NCBI RefSeq assembly: GCF_037126465.1
Contig: NC_088206.1
Span: 14,426,702 to 14,490,701 of the forward strand
Length of the DNA: 64,000 nt
From: Ornithodoros turicata
Lineage: Eukaryota > Arthropoda > Arachnida > Ixodida > Argasidae
Direction: 5' to 3'
Shown: positions 32,880 to 45,010 of the stretch, one piece after another
Position numbering within the stretch: position 1 is the stretch's first letter
Layout of the letters: every line of letters starts with the position of its first letter
The notes under the pieces: generated by a model
The model's input: only the letters and a program-made list of their open reading frames with translations
Databases searched by the model: none
Told to the model about the DNA's origin: nothing
Position numbers and translations under genes: made by a program

Positions 32880-35780
32880 TGTATAACACCGACGAAGTTT
32901 CTCGAACAGTAGCAAGAACTCGCGACATCTTGCGCGTGCACCGAAATTGACTTTTTTTTTGGCTGCAACAAAATATGACAATAAAAAATAAAATAAAACA
33001 CGACGCCCTCTTCCAGTCCCATACATACCATCGTACGATTGTGAAAAAGACAACTACGCTAACTGAAAACCCTGCGTTCCGTAAAAGCCCTGCTCATTGG
33101 CACACTGTCTCGCAATATTTCTCGTCTCGTCGCCATGTTCGCGAACCTGCGATGAGGACGAACACAATATACGCGCCCTCCATTCATCTTTCGCACGAGC
33201 GTTATCGTGAAACAGGCATCCACGCAGTTATATGTCGTCAGACGGCCAGATAGGAAAGGCCCGGTTATCGCGAGGATCACCCCTAGGTTAGGAAATCCGC
33301 TCTCGGAGACGCATGAAAACATTGCCAGCTCCACTTACCATGTGAGTTGGGGTTTTCTCTGTTACATTGGCTCTGTTCACCTTTGAACATGTTAAGACTC
33401 AACGCCGTTCGCTGTGGTTCTCTTCTTGCCTTAGCTGCCAGTTAAAACTGGCATGACGTTCCGTTGCGAAGAAGAAGAAAAAAAAGTGAGTAACGTTCGG
33501 GGGGTGAACCGCGGAATGTGTCTTGTTTGCGATGCTTATCTAACTTGTGATAAGACCTGAGGTAGTCGTCGGGAGCAGTGATAGTGTCATGCAGAGACGA
33601 GATGATGACATGTGGCACAGAATTGCGTATGCTAGGGAAGAGTTAATTTCTGTGAATCCTTGTCAGTTTTTCCTGATCAATCCCAAATGCTCACTAACAG
33701 GCGTGTTTAGCCAGCAAGAACTTCGTTTGTCTGTGTTCTTTGAACGTTCCCTAGTCTCGAAGTTTTTCGTCATGAATCCTTTCCAGCAGCTTGTTTGTTT
33801 TCTCAGTAACTTTCCGAGAATGGCCTTGTGATAGATAGAAGTATTACTGAACGATTTTTTTCCCCATCGTTTTCCTGACCGAGGGCAGAACAGTGAGGGA
33901 ATACAGCTTAAAAATTACGAACCCTCCGTGTCCGTTTTTTATTTCAACTCTGCGTCAGCACCACGAAACAACTGTGGCCATGAGAGACTTACAGATATGG
34001 ACAGGACCATGATAGCGGGCAGCATAAAAGTCTTTTGTACAAAAACTATTTCGGAACCAACTAGGGAAAATCCCACTCAGCATATTCGACCGTATGATGC
34101 CGTTCCATCGCGTCCTGGTATGACTGTAGTACTGGTAGTAGAAGCAGTGGTATGACAAGCCAGTACGCAGTCGCCAGGTCGACTAGTAAAGCCCGCAGTC
34201 ACTGCAGCCATTATAATTTACCTGTTCAATGACGTAAATGCCGGTCATGCTGTGCGTCAACTTTGCCGGGTGCTGAGTTTTTGTACCCGAAAACGCAACT
34301 GAAAGATCGCGGCTAGTGCAGTTCAACTAACTCAAAATATTCCTACTGCTAACCAAAATATCATTCACAGTCAGTGCGCTGGAACCCCCCCCCCCTTTTT
34401 TTTTTTCAGAACAGCGATGTAACGTCAGCAGCAGAGAAGCGAAGATAGACAAAATGCACATGCACCTCCATAAATCACTTTTACACAGATAAAACACTTA
34501 TCTCTTTCCGTGCTATTTGTGCAAGCTGACGGTGCACACAAAAATAGGATGGAGTATTAGCCTAAATGCGATACTGCCATGGATATCTTCAGTAACTTAC
34601 ATCAGTAAGGCAACACTCATGAGAAAATACAGTACCAACGATTAGGGAACGAAAGTGCTGTTGTCTCTGAAGTAATTCAAGAAAAAGACATATTCGAAGG
34701 CATGTGAAGGGAGTCTTGCGTACCGCTCGAAATATGCTGTCGATGCCCTTTACAATATAATTGTTTTTTTTTTTTTTTTCACACAAAACACCCAAGTAGC
34801 TGTGTACGGCTGAAAGCAAATTAGGGAAGGAAATTTGCACATATGTAAATTATCCTTCGTCCTTGACAAATAATCCGCCTAATTTTACTCGCGTGACTTG
34901 CGCATCAACCCTATCAAATTTTTATTGAAAATAAATTTGTGAATTGCTGGTGCGGTGATGTTACACAATTTCAGCGTATGTCCTATGATCATGTGGTGCT
35001 GGCACGTGACAGGTCACGTGGCGCTATAAAGTCACCATGGACCTACACGACGTTTGGCCCCATAAACCTATCGCTTTAATAGCATTTCAAAAATAGTATC
35101 GCTCAAAAATTTACCGTCGCGATGTCTCTTTTCAACTACCACAGTATGGCCAAAGATGCAGGGAATTTTTTTTTTCTTTGTACGATGATTGTACGATTCA
35201 CGCAGGTGTGCACAGCGACCGTCAGGAGAAATTCCAGCAACCTAATGTTACTGTCCGCTAGAACAGTTGAATTCCGAGAATAGCTTCAGCGTAATTATGG
35301 CGGTAGCGATGACGCCCTTAAATAGCGGCCACCTGCAAAGAGATGAAATGCCGTCACGCGTGTGCTGCGATGTCTCGCAGCTCATGACACTCATGAGCCT
35401 AACCCCGTCTGCAGACTATATCTAGCTTCAGATGCTCCGTATCGCGGCCAACGCGCTAGATGTCGCCACATACCTGTACGTGTAGCCGTGGTGGCCGTGC
35501 TCGGAAAAATTGAGGAGGAAGGAAGCGGGGGGATGGGGGTATATGTTTAACAGAAACAAAAGAGAAAAGAGGAAATGTCAGCTCTTGCTGATGTCGCCCC
35601 CCTCCCCCCCGGACCCATGTCTTTGGCAGTGCATGTGGGGAAGGCAAAGCGGGAAGGCTTGCTTCCCATGGAAAGGTCCCAGAGAACCATTCCCAAAATA
35701 TTTTTCTATCTACGTTACTGGTTCTGGCCCTTCTGGATAAGATTTACGCGTTTGAAATCTGTCATTTGTTACTACGAGGT
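32880..35780. other. No gene recognised
   Basis: Short frames only. A SINE-end fragment in minus orientation is visible at about 33938-34030 (gcgtcagcaccacgaaacaa, tgtggccatgag). C-run/T-run low complexity at 34385-34409 and T-runs at 34764-34781 and 35166-35177. Confidence 0.35.
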
Positions 35781-35829
35781 CCTTGCGCTGGCACTGTTTC
35801 GTGATTTTACGAAAATGGAGCATACAACG

Positions 35830-35945
35830 CCCCTCCCCCCTATACTGTTCCAGGAAATGTGCAAATATCTCGGCATAGATACGCACGCCACCGCTCGGAC
35901 GGTATGGTCGAAAGGTTCTACAATACTTTCCCAAAAGGCCGAAAA
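35830..35945 (+). pseudogene. Gypsy-type retrotransposon integrase relic
   Basis: One frame reads FQEMCKYLGI and, after a single-frame shift, the next reads SDGMVERFYNTFPKGRK. Ty3/gypsy integrases carry 'F..lc..lGI.h..t...hPqsdGmvER..rtlk' at this point, ending in the conserved Glu of the catalytic core followed by R. The frame is shifted and nothing else of the element is identifiable, so it is dead. Flanking low complexity (C-runs at 35600-35613) precludes defining limits. Confidence 0.55.
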
Positions 35946-36019
35946 AGCCCTAAAAGCCAGCAGATACGTCACACATTTTTGTCTGTTTTTTCTTACAACC
36001 AAACTTTTCCTTCTCCTCT

Positions 36020-36436
36020 TCTCAAGAACGGCGGATTGGTCTCCTCAAACGATTTGTCCATTATCGTGGGGGATCGCTTGAGGAAACCAATGGGAGGCCA
36101 CTCCGCATTGTCGCACTTCTTGAGAGGAAGAAGAGGGAAAAGGTATAATGGCGGTTTCTTTCCCTCATAAATCACGAACGACGCAAGCGATGATGGGAAT
36201 TGGTGTTTGTTTGTTTGTAAGGAAAAAAAGAGAGGAGAAATTGAACTCGTCTCCCGACTTGTTCTGCTATACTCCTAACATAAATTCACCCCCCACCCCA
36301 CCCCAAAAAAATAGTTCTCACGTGCTCTACCCGCAAGTTCGCTGTTCACTATTCACATGTTCGCTATTCAGAAGTCCACTACATATGTGGAATTGATGTT
36401 CTGCAAACAAAGCCTCAAGCCACAAAGTCTTCTTTC
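36020..36436. repeat. Second repeat family, left part of split copy
   Basis: 'tccattatcgtgggggatcg' and 'cttgaggaaaccaatgggag' match the fragment at 21520. 'acgacgcaagcgatgatggg' at about 36179 recurs as 'cgacgcaagcgatgaatcg' at 36757 just after the SINE, and the element resumes with 'gatgtcaaggtaacgccttt' near 36791. Confidence 0.5.
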
Positions 36437-36744
36437 ACCAGTGGCATGGTCGAGTGGGCTAAGGCGGCCGAGTGGGCTAAGGCGGCCGCTCGTTGGTGGT
36501 AACCAAGGTCGTGCTGTCGACTGGGAGGTGGTGGGTTCGAATCCTACCGCCGGCTGTGCTGTCTGAGGTTTTCCCTGGGTTTTCCGAAGACTTTCCAGAC
36601 GAATGTCGGCACAGTTCCCCCTGAAGTCGGCCCAGGACGCATACTAATCCCCTGTCCCCCACTCCTTCCTGCTGTCCTCTCTCCATCTGTACGCCGCTCA
36701 TAGCCACAGTTGCTTCGCGGCGCTAACACGCAATAAAAAAAATC
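36437..36744 (+). mobile_element. Ruka-like tRNA SINE, complete, with target duplication
   Basis: The head is tRNA-Ser-like (gtggcatggtcgagtgggct) with B box 'gtgggttcgaatcc' (36530-36543). The body is 'tctgaggttttccctgggtt', 'gtcggcacagttccccctga', then 'cgctcatagccacagttgct' and an A-rich tail. A near-perfect 13-bp duplication, AAAG(T/C)CTTCTTTC, flanks it (36424-36436 and 36745-36757), as LINE-mobilised SINEs leave. The head carries an 18-bp tandem duplication ('gagtgggctaaggcggcc' twice, 36454-36489). This family is known from ixodid ticks, which supports the host assignment. Confidence 0.85.
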
Positions 36745-37272
36745 AAAGCCTTCTTTCGACGCAAGCGATGAATCGTGTTCCTTCTATGTTGATGTCAAGG
36801 TAACGCCTTTCATTCCGCGATGAGATTTTATTTATTTATTTTTAATTCCCCTAGAAGAAAAGGGCCAACCACTGCGGTGGCTGAGCCATAGAACAGCCGC
36901 AGCCCAACCCTGAAAGCCTGCTCGGCGGAACGTCGCGCTTCACCAAACCCCATCAATGCTCCCCCATTCCCCACAACTCGTTAAAGGGACTATGAAATTT
37001 ACCGAATTCCGAACAAAACGTTTGCTGAAAACGGTTCTTCCTGTCAAGAAACTTGTACACCGAAAATATTTCGCGGTAACCACGCGCGGTTGAAGTCGGC
37101 TCCAGACCTCTCTTCCATGTTGAACATGAGAGAACTGATGTTCTGAGGCTGGAACAACTTAGAAGAACCTTTTCAGTGACTTCCATCTTCTCTTCCATGT
37201 TCCTCCTTGACTATACTATGCGCGATACCTCGTTACGTTTGCTGTACGTTTGAGTTGCGCGGCTCGCAGAAA

Positions 37273-37398
37273 GGACGGCGTAGATATGGTGCGCCAAATA
37301 AGACCGGGGACAAACACACAGGAACACAGAACACGAGGACTGCACCATTCCTCTATGATTGTCCCCTGTCTTATTTGCTGCGCCGTGTCTACGACGTC
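37273..37398. repeat. Hairpin element with 'GTGCGCCAAATAAGAC' arms
   Basis: 'gacggcgtagatatggtgcg' continuing 'ccaaataagac' pairs with 'gtcttatttgctgcgccgtg' and 'tctacgacgtc'. Arms are about 40 bp and the loop about 45 bp. Its loop 'cacaggaacacagaacacga' is reminiscent of the 8196-8320 element. Confidence 0.72.
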
Positions 37399-37499
37399 AC
37401 GTTATAAACTACCCCAGATATCTACGTGCTACAATAGATCAGCGCCACCTGTGGCACGCAAGGGCTCATGGGAAGAACAAGAACAACGTTCCCGGTGCG

Positions 37500-38000
37500 C
37501 GCAGCAGCAGCGTCTGCTGGGGTAAGCCATAACCAGAGCAGACAACGGAGTGGGTAGTCCTCTTGGACTACCCAAATCCCAGGTTAGCACACCGCTCCCT
37601 CTCCTGTACCACCATCATCTCCCCCCTCCTTCTTTCACCCTCCCCTCTTCTCCCTCCCTTGAGTGCACCGAGCCGCCACTTCAGAGCAGGCTGACCGCAC
37701 CTTCCCCCCTACGTCACCCCCCTCAAAGTTCCCATGCTGCTTTGCGCTGCGCGCTTGGTGGCGCGCGCTACTTTGTAAAATCGTCTATTCATTCGCAGAA
37801 AGGAGCGTCGTGCCAATAGAGAACGAGGAGGACACTTCTCCGTTGTGTTGTGGCAGCCCGGGAACGGAAGCTGACATCAGCGACATACTCATACGCGAAC
37901 CGTACCGTTTTTGATGACGTTACCGGGCGCACCGTCCAGCTACCGTCGCTCGCCTTCGCGCGGCGCCACCGTTCGCTTGGCGAACGTAGAACTGCGGCTG
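37500..38000 (+). promoter_or_regulatory. CpG-rich, CRE-containing tract upstream of the 461-residue gene
   Basis: The stretch is markedly C- and CpG-rich compared with the flanks and holds CRE-like words (tacgtcacc at about 37709, tgatgacgtta at about 37912). A full TGACGTCA is present at 38600-38607 in the following exon. Position just ahead of the coding exon fits a proximal promoter, but no TATA box or initiator stands out. Confidence 0.3.
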
Positions 38001-38531
38001 TGTGTTCAAAAACATATATTGTCATTTTGTCTTGCGCATTCCTCCAACTCAAGGAAATGTTACCTCTGCCTACAGTACACCAGCTCGTTTGCTCCATTCC
38101 AATTTGTTCATCACATATTTTCTATCGAACTAAAAGGATAAGACAATTGTTTCATAGTCTCTTCAAGTTTCATCATGTCCAGTAGCTATCTGCCCGGACG
38201 GTGGCGAAGATTTACTGCCAACGGTCACGTATATGATCCCTAAACACAGCACAAGCCTTCTGTGCGGTTCCTAAACGCCCGTTGAAAAAAGGTTATAAAT
38301 GACTCGCTGCTCCACCCGCATTGCAAAGCCTTTGTACCCGCATTTGGACAGGATAAAAAACACATTACCCCTTTGGATGCGTGGCTCTTTTCGTTGCTGA
38401 TCGTCTATGCGACAGACATGCTCTATCACAATGAGTGTAAGGCATCGCGAAAGTAGTGTGCTGCGCATAGAGTGCATCCCCTTCCTTCAACTTTCTAGCA
38501 AATCAATGTGTTTGTCTTTCTTTCTTTCCAG

Positions 38532-39056
38532 GTCCAAGAGATTCGAAGATGTCAAATCATCGTCCCGGTGATCAGCGCCTCGACTTCTACTTTCATTACT
38601 GACGTCATCGGTCGACATGCCTGGCGACGCCCCCTATGCCTACTTCGGACGACGGTTCTGACCTGGTGGTCGGCACCATGACGTGGGAAGGGGTCGTCAC
38701 ACATCGAAAGAAAAAGAAACGCTGTACCGACTAGAGAAGACAAAGGCAAATCGAACGACTGCGAGGCAACACGGTGTGGCTCAGCAGGAAGACGTTAGTT
38801 GGAGTTGGAAGGACTTTCGCAACTGGTTGTGATCTCGGATGCGTTGGGGAATATTCCATAACGGTCCATAAAGCGTTGGTGTATTGAAGGTGATCGCTTT
38901 ACGCTGTTTGTAAGCAGGTGGTCTACTAGTGGGAGTACAGTCAAGTCTTCAAAGCACGGAGCAGTGAATTCCCCCTAGTGAAGTGAAGTGTGGTGAAGTT
39001 TAGTTCCGGTAGCACCGAGGCAGCAGGGATTCCTCCGACGGTTCTGCCGCCGTGTC
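38532..39056 (+). other. 5' leader of the 461-residue gene, exon start at 38532
   Basis: A pyrimidine tract with repeated 'tttc' followed by CAG|GTCC gives a good splice acceptor at 38531/38532. The leader to the ATG is 525 nt, is stopped in the coding frame (TAG at 38976, TGA at 38979 and 38994), and includes several upstream ATGs, which would be expected to limit translation. A perfect CRE (TGACGTCA) lies at 38600-38607. Confidence 0.5.
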
Positions 39057-40442
39057 ATGAAGAAAGAATCTTCGGCCGGAGGCGTAGAGGAACCCTCGTC
39101 TCGTGAGTCGAGCCCTCGTTCTCCATCTCCACGTAATGATTATGAGTACGACGACCTTCCCATTGACCTCCGCAAGAAGGCAGCGCCCAAAGAGGACATC
39201 GAAGATGTAGATGTAGAAAAGTCAAGCACACCTCATGCATGGGTAGACTCTTGGCACAAGCTATTCGCACGGGCGCTGCCGCCCGCCCCACCGACCTTCG
39301 GGAATGGCATAGCCTTCCCAGGGCATCCAGTCTTCGCACCGCACGCTGGATATCCTCCGATTGTCGCCGACTTCTCAGGGAACCGGTATGCCCTTGTGAA
39401 GACGGCGGACGGCGCTCTTGTACACGTGCCCATTGATTCTGAACGCGTGGAACCACCAAGGAACCACGAAAACAAGGAGAATGAGTCCTGCGCTTGTGCT
39501 TCGTGCGAGGACACAAAGAATGGCGAGTACCACACACTGGACTTGAGAAAGAGCGCGCAGGACTGCCCGAAATCTCGGGTGGTAGACAGGCATTCAACAC
39601 CTACTCTTATCCGCTTCTTGGAAGGAAAACCTGATTCTCCAAAGCCAGAGCAAGATGCTCCAGAAGACCTGTCTCCTTCGAAGAGGCGAACGAAGGAGGA
39701 CAGCATCAACAAGAACAATGGTGACGATGCCGGCGTGAAGAGGTCGTCCAGTTGTCCGAAACTGTTCGAGATTACTTCGGAGAGTTTAGTGGAACGACTC
39801 ATGCGAGAAAGATGCAAGTCGGACAGCGAGATTCAAGCCAAAACGAGGCAGCCACAGCCAGTCTTAGACCGGCCACGGGAAGTGACGCTGAAGAGACGAA
39901 TCCTTGGCGGTCTAGCGGCAGCCGACAGCGAAGAAAGGGACACTCCATCCCCGCTATCAAACTCCAGTACTAAACAGCTACGGATCAGTCCAAGTAATGA
40001 CAGCAGTCCGGCGGAAGAAGCAGAGTCCGTACTCTTGCAACAGCTCAGGCATCTAGCGCCAGCCGCGTTCCCCTGGTCTATCTACAGTTACTACGCTCAG
40101 CTTATGCAACGAATGCAAGACCACGAGGTACTCAAAAGGCATCTACAGGGTGCAATGCCGACGACGCCTTCTCCTCGAGAGGTCATCGACGAACCCGACG
40201 AGGGCGTCGGGGCCTTGGACGCCTTTGGAGCCATTCGAAAGAGAGCTCCGCGAGCACTGACGGGGAAACACGTCAAGCAAGGAACAGGGGCGAGCCCTGC
40301 AACGCTACTGACGTTACGGCAGAAGATACAAGAACGACAGAGGGCTAAAGAACTGGGGCTTGTAGAACCGACAAAGTCGTTTAAAGGCAGGCTGGGGAAA
40401 TCGTTCGCTAAGATGCCGATCAAAAAAGCAGTAAGAAAGTGA
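39057..40442 (+). CDS. CtBP-motif nuclear-type protein, 461 residues
   Basis: This single-exon open frame is by far the strongest in the window. Upstream in-frame stops fix ATG 39057 as the first possible Met. The protein is hydrophilic and mostly disordered. Ser/Pro-rich residues 12-26 precede PIDLRKK (35-41). There is a hydrophobic, aromatic-rich segment at about 60-130 (WVDSWHKLFARAL), a CACASC cluster at 145-150, LDLRK at 161-165, PEDLS at 202-206, a conserved-looking FPWSIYSYYAQLMQRM block near 338-353, and a basic helical C-terminus (395-461, starting KRAPRALTGKHVKQGTGA). PxDLS-type motifs recruit the corepressor CtBP, so a transcriptional repression or adaptor role is plausible. No zinc finger, bZIP or homeodomain is present. 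A possible donor at 40431 (GCA|GTAAGA) could instead splice the C-terminus onward. I do not recognise the gene. Confidence 0.88.
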   Translation: MKKESSAGGVEEPSSRESSPRSPSPRNDYEYDDLPIDLRKKAAPKEDIEDVDVEKSSTPHAWVDSWHKLFARALPPAPPTFGNGIAFPGHPVFAPHAGYPPIVADFSGNRYALVKTADGALVHVPIDSERVEPPRNHENKENESCACASCEDTKNGEYHTLDLRKSAQDCPKSRVVDRHSTPTLIRFLEGKPDSPKPEQDAPEDLSPSKRRTKEDSINKNNGDDAGVKRSSSCPKLFEITSESLVERLMRERCKSDSEIQAKTRQPQPVLDRPREVTLKRRILGGLAAADSEERDTPSPLSNSSTKQLRISPSNDSSPAEEAESVLLQQLRHLAPAAFPWSIYSYYAQLMQRMQDHEVLKRHLQGAMPTTPSPREVIDEPDEGVGALDAFGAIRKRAPRALTGKHVKQGTGASPATLLTLRQKIQERQRAKELGLVEPTKSFKGRLGKSFAKMPIKKAVRK

Positions 40443-43400
40443 AAGAGTTCGGTTCGGATGTCCTGGTGGTTACAGCGAATGTACGTTGGTACATCGAGGT
40501 GTGGCGGGACGTTGAAAAGGATTAGTTTCGAACGTTCGTTCGTAATGGGAAGTACGCGTGAAACGAGGACGACATAGCGAAGGGCCCGCGTATCAGTGCA
40601 CCTCACCAAATGGCAAGGCGTAGGGCCACGAACGAAATTAATGACATCTAAGAGAGACAAACTACAATTCAGAATGTGCATTCTATTGTGCTTGTCGTCT
40701 CACGGTGCCCTAGCCATAGCTCTGAAAAGTGTTAACATCATTGCGCAGAAGCTCGACGATGGTGAAAAGGCCACGCATGTCGCGAGGGCTTCACAATAAG
40801 ACATTCCAAGAACATTACCTGAGTTACTGGAGAGTTGCGAGTTATATCTTACGAACTTGAGTGTTCCTTCTCGATTAAAATTCCCCTCGTCAAACCGATA
40901 CCGGATCGAGAACGGATCCTACACGAACCACGAGTGAGGACGTATCCGTGCGAAAGGGCTTCCAGATGCTTTCAGTGACCTGGAAAACCTTACCAAACAA
41001 AGCTTGTGCATTCCACCAGAAGATGTATTTTGTCTAGAGAATTTTGGATCCGCGAGTGTTATACAGGTTTCAGATTAGCTATTTACACATTTCTACAGAG
41101 AAGGAAGAAACAGCAATAGGTATACACGCAGCGTAACTCAAAAGGCTACATGACCAGCCCGTATGTCTGCGACCTTTTCCTGCTTTACATCGTATTGATA
41201 TTATGTAACGCTATTTTTTATATATGTGTGTGAGTGCGTTATAAGTTGTGTGGTCCTTTGCAACAGAGGTTCATGTACTACAGGTGCACACTGTAGCCAG
41301 CGATCTCTACGATTTCAATAGGTTATAAGAGTTACGGCCGTATCGGCGGGCTTCCTACAGAAATTCTCGCGGAAGTCTGCACCCCCGCATCGCACAAACA
41401 TTTGCAAACGGTCTACAGATTCCTCTTGCAAAAGTTCAGTTAAGAAAGCGACGACATGTCAAACTGACGGTTCATGAAGACCTCCACCAGAAACCATTTG
41501 AATGCGTGAGCGAGTCCTTGTGTTTCGTATTTTTATACAGTGTTCCATTGCCAAGTGTTGTCTTGTAACTGCGATTCAGCGGTAGAGCCCATGGAAACTT
41601 GAAGCGAATTTAGGAAGCGCTGTCTTATCTGCGCCTCTCCCTATCACTAGCAATGATAATCCGTTTCAAACCGATGTTAGTGGCAGCCAACTGAATGTAT
41701 ACTCCCACCAACTGCTTCGCTCGTGGTGGGTTTAACTGCTGAATCGGGGTTACTCGTATGCTAGCGTGTTCTTCCACCACAATGCAACGTGCGGTTTCAG
41801 ACATTCCACTTCTATATAAATGCGTTTTAGCGCTTGTACCGGTAAATCGGAGACGCAACTATTTCTGAAAACCACGATGAGATTAATTCGAGATCACGTG
41901 CTGAAGTGTGCAGCTTTGGACACACAATTATTTTCCTTGTCGACTGAAAGTAATGGGCTTGATGCCTGGCTGTCTTAGCAGGTCAGTCTTATCGGGTTAT
42001 TCCTAAATTAATTTCTCTTGTGTACCAGAAAGCGAAATTCCCGCTAAACCAGCAAAAATTATGTCAGGTATTCCTGCAGGGTGTCCTAGTTAAATGTTAA
42101 ATCTATAAACCTACAAATGTCAAATCTACCTTGCGTGCACAACACTTCGGGTACCTACCTGGGAATGCATCAAACGTGGTGTGCACTAGTCCGGTGCGTG
42201 CATCGACGCCGGAGGCCATTATCTTCAGACCGAAGGTGCAGATTCTCGTCTGCTTCGTCCAAGTTCTGTTAATCCATGGCGTCCTATTTAGTACAACGCC
42301 TGCACAACGATCCAAAAGCACACATGTACCGGCCGTCCACTGTGGTAGCGCCAGTTTTTCAGGCGCGTGATTGTTATCTCGATGTGGTTGCCGCTTTGTA
42401 GGTAAGAAACTGCGGCAGAGGCTCGTCTGCTAAGCCAGAGACTATCATAGGACGTGTCAGGAGAGCGTCCGTCTGTCATCCGTTCTCGCTTTGTGTGCTG
42501 ACGGGGCCCGCGCAGAGCCTATGGCAGACTATGTGAAGCAAAGACCACTCTAACACCCCTGCCACATGGGCACGAAAAATGACATTAACTGATTAATGTC
42601 TTAAGTCCTAATGTCATTCGTGGGGTGAAATATGTAGATATTTAATGCTGTCTGAACCGCAATTGCTGCTTCGCCTTAGAAATGACAACTCCCACTCCCA
42701 TTGTCTGCGCAGAGTAACAATTTTATTCTTGCATAAAACCACTTTGTACTGTGTGGGACAAGATTACTTCATAATCTGAGGTTACAGAGTATTCTTTGGT
42801 GAAAGAAAAGCTGTAGTTTTTTTTAATTATTATCACCGACAAAAGCAAGAAAAACGCATGGCATGACGGCGCCAAGGGGCCATGCCATTCAGAACCCTAA
42901 TGCCACGATAATGCCATTTCTTCTGCCCGTATGGTACAGGGCTCCGTTGACCCCTGGGAAACTGGCGCCCCCATGCGCCGCTAAAGCGAACAATCAATTT
43001 TGTCTTCATTGCATTGGTCTGGGAAGGCATCGTAGTATGTACGAGGCTATGGTTAACACCACTGTTCGATGTTCGTTCATTTGGTACGTGCTTGACACTG
43101 TTCCAAACTGCTAAAAGATGTAAGAATCGTCCCGCTTGAGTGATTTCGTAACTTTTTTTTCATCTTGCGGTTCCATAGTAAGGGAAGAGAACAGAACGTA
43201 GCGTTCCTAGTAAGTGCTCGAAGAAACATCACACATTTAATAACGTTGTTCGTAGAAACCCCCGATAGCTAGGAATTCAATTATCTCGTGTCTTCCTTCT
43301 GCAATTATATACTTTGCTCTGACACCGAACACACCTTGGACGGAGTGAAACCCGAGTGCACACCACGTTTGATATCAATCCACGGTTCTTCACGGTGAAA

Positions 43401-44320
43401 CCTTCTGAAGAAGGGTTAAGGTCTTGTTCTTGGTACTGGGAATGACCTCTATATGTTACATCACCAAATGTTCGCGGCATTGAATGATGACAACAGAAGT
43501 GGGAAAAACATACATGATAGTGTGGTTCTTGTTCTTACGTGTTGATTTAATGCAGCAATCAGTGTCCGACAAATAACTACATGTAGTCTCTGTCCTTTAC
43601 AGTCCAAGGTCGCTTTCGTTCACGTACTCTGAGAATCATAGATCTACTCTGATTCAGGTCTACACTCTAAAAACTGAACCTCGCTGCACAACACTCTCAG
43701 AACAAACCACCAGAATGACATCATTATCTTTCGTGATTTGTTCAAAATGAAAGACAAAAATATAATTCATCGTTAATTGCCACAAAAAGGTGTATGCATT
43801 GCTCTCTCCTCTGAAGTGACAGCCGTATCATGTAACGGAGTTCCGTTTTCAGAGTGTACCAGTCAAATTTCTGACGCACTGTACATGCCTATATGTGTTA
43901 TATTCACAAGGGAGAAAGAAAGAATATATGAATGATCCCATTAGATTAGAACCGATTATATTTCATTCGATTAGAAGAGCAAGAAAAGTCGTTGGTCCCG
44001 ACAGAGTTAGGACTGGCAACTCCTGTAGTCTGGAAAAATATGCACTGACAACAAAAAACTAAGACACGAAAAAAAAAAAAAGACATTTTGTTTGTTTCTT
44101 TTTAATATCTTCACTTGAACTTCCCGATGCAGATGTGAACATCCACGATGAACGTACTGTAAGACCTTTAATTAGATATATTCTCTTTGTGACTGATTGA
44201 CCAAACTTGCCAAAGACAACAAGACGACAACGACCGTGTGCAACTGCTGGAACTTTGCTTGTGTCCATTCCTCGTGCATTCTGTATGTATTGTGTCCAAT
44301 AAATAATTTATTGCCGACTT
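40443..44320 (+). other. Probable long 3' UTR of the 461-residue gene
   Basis: This stretch holds almost no repeats apart from a MITE at 43663-43856, in contrast to the repeat-dense flanks, and no coding frame. An AATAAA at 44298-44303 followed by a G/T-rich tract (about 44330-44350) is a candidate cleavage signal; an ATTAAA near 40876 is an earlier alternative. The end of the transcript cannot be decided from sequence alone. Short unrelated frames occur. Confidence 0.35.
43663..43856. mobile_element. Shortened foldback MITE, TA-flanked
   Basis: CACTCTAAAAACTG to TTTTCAGAGTG, with TA on both sides. The core is degraded (ccacaaaaaggtgtatgc) and the right arm is reduced, giving 194 bp. If the 3' UTR above is real, this copy is transcribed. 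Confidence 0.8.
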
Positions 44321-44559
44321 CATTACAGTGTTTTCGTGCGAGTCGTTCTGTGAGCGCATTATGAATGTCACCACAGAGTACAGCGATACCGTATATGCAC
44401 GGTTCAGGAGCATTGCGTTCATGTGGGCCAATTCTGGTGCAATGCGTTTCTAGTCGGGAGCGCCTATGACGTCATAGTGTTGGCAGAGTCCGTTCGTAGT
44501 CTAGTCGTACACTCACAAAACTTATAACGGACCGATACCTCCGTTTTCAAGCGTAAATG

Positions 44560-45010
44560 ATACATGAACCTCTCCACATACGCGACACCTGGAAGCACAC
44601 TAACACATCGACGACAAGACAAGCCGTTAATAGGACGTACTACTTATAGCAATTCCGTTCTGACATTGCGTCGTCACTGCAAATACCATACTTTTGTTTC
44701 TTGTTTTTTCTTCACCAAAATGTGCCCTACAGCAAACGACCACTATGTACACTTCTAGGAAGGCGTACTCCTCTGACTGGCCGAATGTATGGGTCTGTCG
44801 AGGACACTGAACGTATCTTGCTGTCTTGCCGACAGCATCTACATCTCCGGACAGCCCCGGCCCGAATGGACAGCAGACCTTTTGACATGTCAGAGATCCA
44901 GGGTCCAAGGCCTGCAATCAAACGTCTTAATGTCTCGCAGGCATTTGTGTGGTTTCTTACAGGCACCAAGCTGGTGTACTTGCTCTGACCATGAATGTGA
45001 TTTCTGCGGT
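44560..45010 (+). mobile_element. LINE relic: C-terminal tail
   Basis: Within the frame ending at 44988 the sequence reads EDTERILLSCRQHLHLRTAP followed by a Pro/Arg-containing tail. This is the same post-RT Cys/His region (E-D-T-E-x-I-L-L-S-C) as the relic at 1640-2140 and belongs to the same LINE family. The expected upstream Cys pair is mutated (GRMYG in place of C..C). 5'-truncated and dead. Confidence 0.7.

Noticed and set aside
39055..39817. Two long minus-strand ORFs (181 and 194 codons)
   Set aside because: Shadows of the 461-residue gene; the plus strand has the upstream stops, splice acceptor and domain-like blocks.
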